64,000 nt of DNA, from assembly GCF_009363615.1 (NCBI RefSeq), contig NZ_CP045386.1, positions 124,001 to 188,000 of the forward strand, read 5' to 3'. The notes under the pieces are model-generated. The model was not told where the DNA came from. It was given only the letters and a program-made list of their open reading frames with translations, and did no database searches. Each line of letters opens with the position of its first letter. Within the stretch, counting starts at the first letter, position 1. The stretch comes from Ruegeria sp. THAF33 (GTDB lineage Bacteria; Pseudomonadota; Alphaproteobacteria; Rhodobacterales; Rhodobacteraceae). Below, one piece after another: positions 62,378 through 64,000 of this stretch. Made by a program: the position numbers and the translations under genes.

Positions 62378-63436
62378 CTAAATCCGTGACGATGGGGCCG
62401 TGTCGCAGCCTGCTTTATCAGAGATGACAATTGGCGCAATCTGGATGATTTCAGGCTCATGTGGTGCTTCACCGTCAATAATCCTGAACATCGTGTCCAC
62501 CATCGCCGAGACATCCTGCCGAACGGAGAACAGATTCTGGGCCATATACTGAGCAAACGGGTCCCAATCAAAGCTTCCGAACAGAATTGTGTCTAATGCG
62601 GCTCTGTCATTCTGCGCCAACCAATCAAATACGCCTTCTAGCGATATCGTCGAGTTTACAAACATCGCGGTCGGCATTTGGCCCGTGTCTTTCAACTTTG
62701 CTGCAAATGCGGCTTTGGACTTGGCGGCTGCGTACCCGCAGGCCAAAATGTTCTCGTCCAAAGGTCGAGCTCCTGCATTCGAGACCGCATCGCGGAAACC
62801 GCGTATTCTTTCGCTTGTGTTGTGATCGGTCGGACGGCCGCCCAGGAACAGAAACTCGTTCTGCCAATCTAAACCTTTAGCTTGCGCATGTTTTATCAGG
62901 GCTGAAGTCAATTTAAATGCGCCTGTGTAGTTGTCAGAAATGATAGAAGTCGCTGCTGTACCAGGTAGATCAAGGTTGATCGTTGGAACGCCGTGCGCGT
63001 TGCAAATCCGGGCGATGGTATCGGGGTCAGAGGCACCGGCGCAGACGATCCGGTCCACATTGTACGACAGCATCTGCTTGACCGTCGCAAGCTCCAGCTC
63101 TGGCTCGCGATGTGTGCACGAGGTCATGGGCAAAAGCCCTCTGGCACGGGCCGCCATTTCGAAACGTTCGGCGATCGCTCCGAAGTATCGGTTGTCGTAC
63201 ATCGGAATAATCATGCCAATCATGCTTGACCTGACGCTGCGAAGGGCGCGCGCTTGCATATTGGGTGCATAGCCCATTTCGGTTGCGATTTGCTGAATCG
63301 ATTTGGCGCGCTTTTCACTGATGCGTCGATTGCGCCACGAGCCGTTCAGAACGGCACCTACAGTACTGGCCGAGGTGCCAGCCCGGTCGGCGATGTCGTA
63401 AATTGTGACCTGTTTCTTATTCTCGGTTGTCGCCAC
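62378..63436 (-). CDS. LacI-family transcriptional regulator
   Basis: 352-aa regulator. The HTH is IYDIADRAGTSASTVGAVLNG with hinge MGYAPNMQARAL, followed by a periplasmic-binding-protein-like sugar domain. I chose GTG 63436 because AAAGGGGAA lies about 7 nt upstream; ATG 63472 and others are also open. It is transcribed away from the sugar-binding protein at 63576, with an operator-like palindrome between them. It converges with the polyol operon. Confidence 0.88.
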   Translation of the reverse strand: MATTENKKQVTIYDIADRAGTSASTVGAVLNGSWRNRRISEKRAKSIQQIATEMGYAPNMQARALRSVRSSMIGMIIPMYDNRYFGAIAERFEMAARARGLLPMTSCTHREPELELATVKQMLSYNVDRIVCAGASDPDTIARICNAHGVPTINLDLPGTAATSIISDNYTGAFKLTSALIKHAQAKGLDWQNEFLFLGGRPTDHNTSERIRGFRDAVSNAGARPLDENILACGYAAAKSKAAFAAKLKDTGQMPTAMFVNSTISLEGVFDWLAQNDRAALDTILFGSFDWDPFAQYMAQNLFSVRQDVSAMVDTMFRIIDGEAPHEPEIIQIAPIVISDKAGCDTAPSSRI

Positions 63437-63480
63437 CGAAGATTCCCCTTTGACAAGTTTAGTGTATTCCATATAGCCTT

Positions 63481-63530
63481 TGCACCATCGATTGCGCAAT
63501 AAAGAACAACCGATGGTGCAGTTTGATTTT
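63481..63530. promoter_or_regulatory. LacI-type operator between regulator and binding-protein genes
   Basis: A 10-bp palindrome ATTGCGCAAT (63491-63500) has the TTGCGCAA core common in LacI-family operators. It lies inside a larger perfect inverted repeat: TGCACCATCG (63481-63490) and CGATGGTGCA (63521-63530). Both divergent genes could be repressed from here. Confidence 0.65.
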
Positions 63531-63575
63531 TACCGTGCGCTGCCTTTTCGGCGCTGGCCAATCTGGGAGGATATT

Positions 63576-64000
63576 ATGAAACTTAGACCGATACTCGCAG
63601 CCTCAGTCTGCGCATTTACGCTTGGTGTAACCAATGTAGCTGCTGAGACTACCATGGGAATCGTCGTCAAAATTGGAGGGATCCCTTGGTTCAACGCAAT
63701 GGAAGAAGGAATCAAGGAACGTGCCGGTGAACTGGGTGTCAGCGCCGAGATGATCGGGCCGACTTCAGCCGACCCAGCCCTTCAGGTTCGTGCGATTGAA
63801 GATCTCATCGCGAAGGGTGTGGACGTCATCGGCGTGGTACCAAACGATGAGGCTGCACTTGAACCCGTGTTGCAGAAGGCCAGGGACGCCGGGATCAAAG
63901 TGATCGCACACGAAGGGCCCGGATTGAACAACGTGGATTGGAACTTCGAACTGGCTTCTGCAGATGGATTCGGTGAAGCGCATGCCAAGCTTCTTTGTGA
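63576..64000 (+). CDS. Sugar ABC transporter substrate-binding protein (RbsB/LsrB type), partial
   Basis: The first 141 residues are visible. ATG 63576 follows GGGAGG and opens a signal peptide ending NVAAE. The mature start TMGIVVKIGGIPWFNAMEEG and the IEDLIAKGVDVIGVVPND block match the periplasmic-binding fold of CUT2 (ribose/autoinducer-2/rhamnose-like) proteins. The gene runs off the window; it is controlled by the divergent LacI regulator (inference). Confidence 0.88.
   Translation, partial: MKLRPILAASVCAFTLGVTNVAAETTMGIVVKIGGIPWFNAMEEGIKERAGELGVSAEMIGPTSADPALQVRAIEDLIAKGVDVIGVVPNDEAALEPVLQKARDAGIKVIAHEGPGLNNVDWNFELASADGFGEAHAKLLC

Noticed and set aside
1..64000. CRISPR arrays, tRNA or rRNA genes
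   Set aside because: No regularly spaced identical repeats and no tRNA- or rRNA-like sequence were noticed in the intergenic regions.

Overview
The window looks like part of a large repABC plasmid or chromid from an alphaproteobacterium, most probably a marine Rhodobacterales (Roseobacter-group) species. The evidence is a complete repA-repB-repC cassette with parS palindromes and a counter-transcribed RNA, an alphaproteobacterial style of copper genes (ScsB/ScsC, CcmI, CueR-type MerR), and a CUT1 polyol transporter locus of the kind common in rhizobia and roseobacters. No rRNA, tRNA or CRISPR array was seen.

Layout. (1) 1-36.4 kb is a copper/periplasmic-redox island. It holds two copper P-type ATPases, a CusBA efflux pair with its own CusF, a CueR regulator, a CopZ-like chaperone, an OmpR-type two-component system, a Tat-exported multicopper oxidase, three class I c-type cytochromes plus a cytochrome c', ScsC and ScsB thiol-redox proteins, two L,D-transpeptidases, ccmFGHI cytochrome c maturation genes, lipoproteins, a Met-rich outer-membrane protein and several tiny or secreted orphan proteins. 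(2) 36.6-41.4 kb is a TniA-TniB-TniQ transposition module with a divergent tyrosine recombinase. (3) 41.5-46.3 kb is the replicon: parDE, parS, repABC, ctRNA. (4) 46.4-49.4 kb holds a Fic protein and an AbiE-type system whose toxin gene is frameshifted. (5) 49.9-62.3 kb is a polyol/pentitol catabolism locus: divergent operons with an ABC importer, xylulokinase, a second FGGY kinase, three dehydrogenases, a SIS isomerase and a SorC regulator. (6) 62.4-64 kb holds a LacI regulator diverging from a truncated sugar-binding protein gene.

How the parts fit. Seven near-identical MerR/CueR-type promoters (TTGACC, then a 19-bp spacer carrying the CCAGCGCTGG-like dyad) are scattered through the copper island. 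They sit before copA, copZ, the L,D-transpeptidase-cytochrome-oxidase-scsC operon, a small membrane protein/lipoprotein pair, scsB, ccmFGHI and the outer-membrane protein. This suggests that one copper sensor switches on metal export together with periplasmic copper oxidation, haem-protein assembly, thiol repair and cell-wall cross-linking. The first operon (EF-hand protein to ATPase) lacks such a box. It has instead a cluster of TTTGTATC/GATACAAA repeats next to the two-component system, so two regulatory layers are likely.
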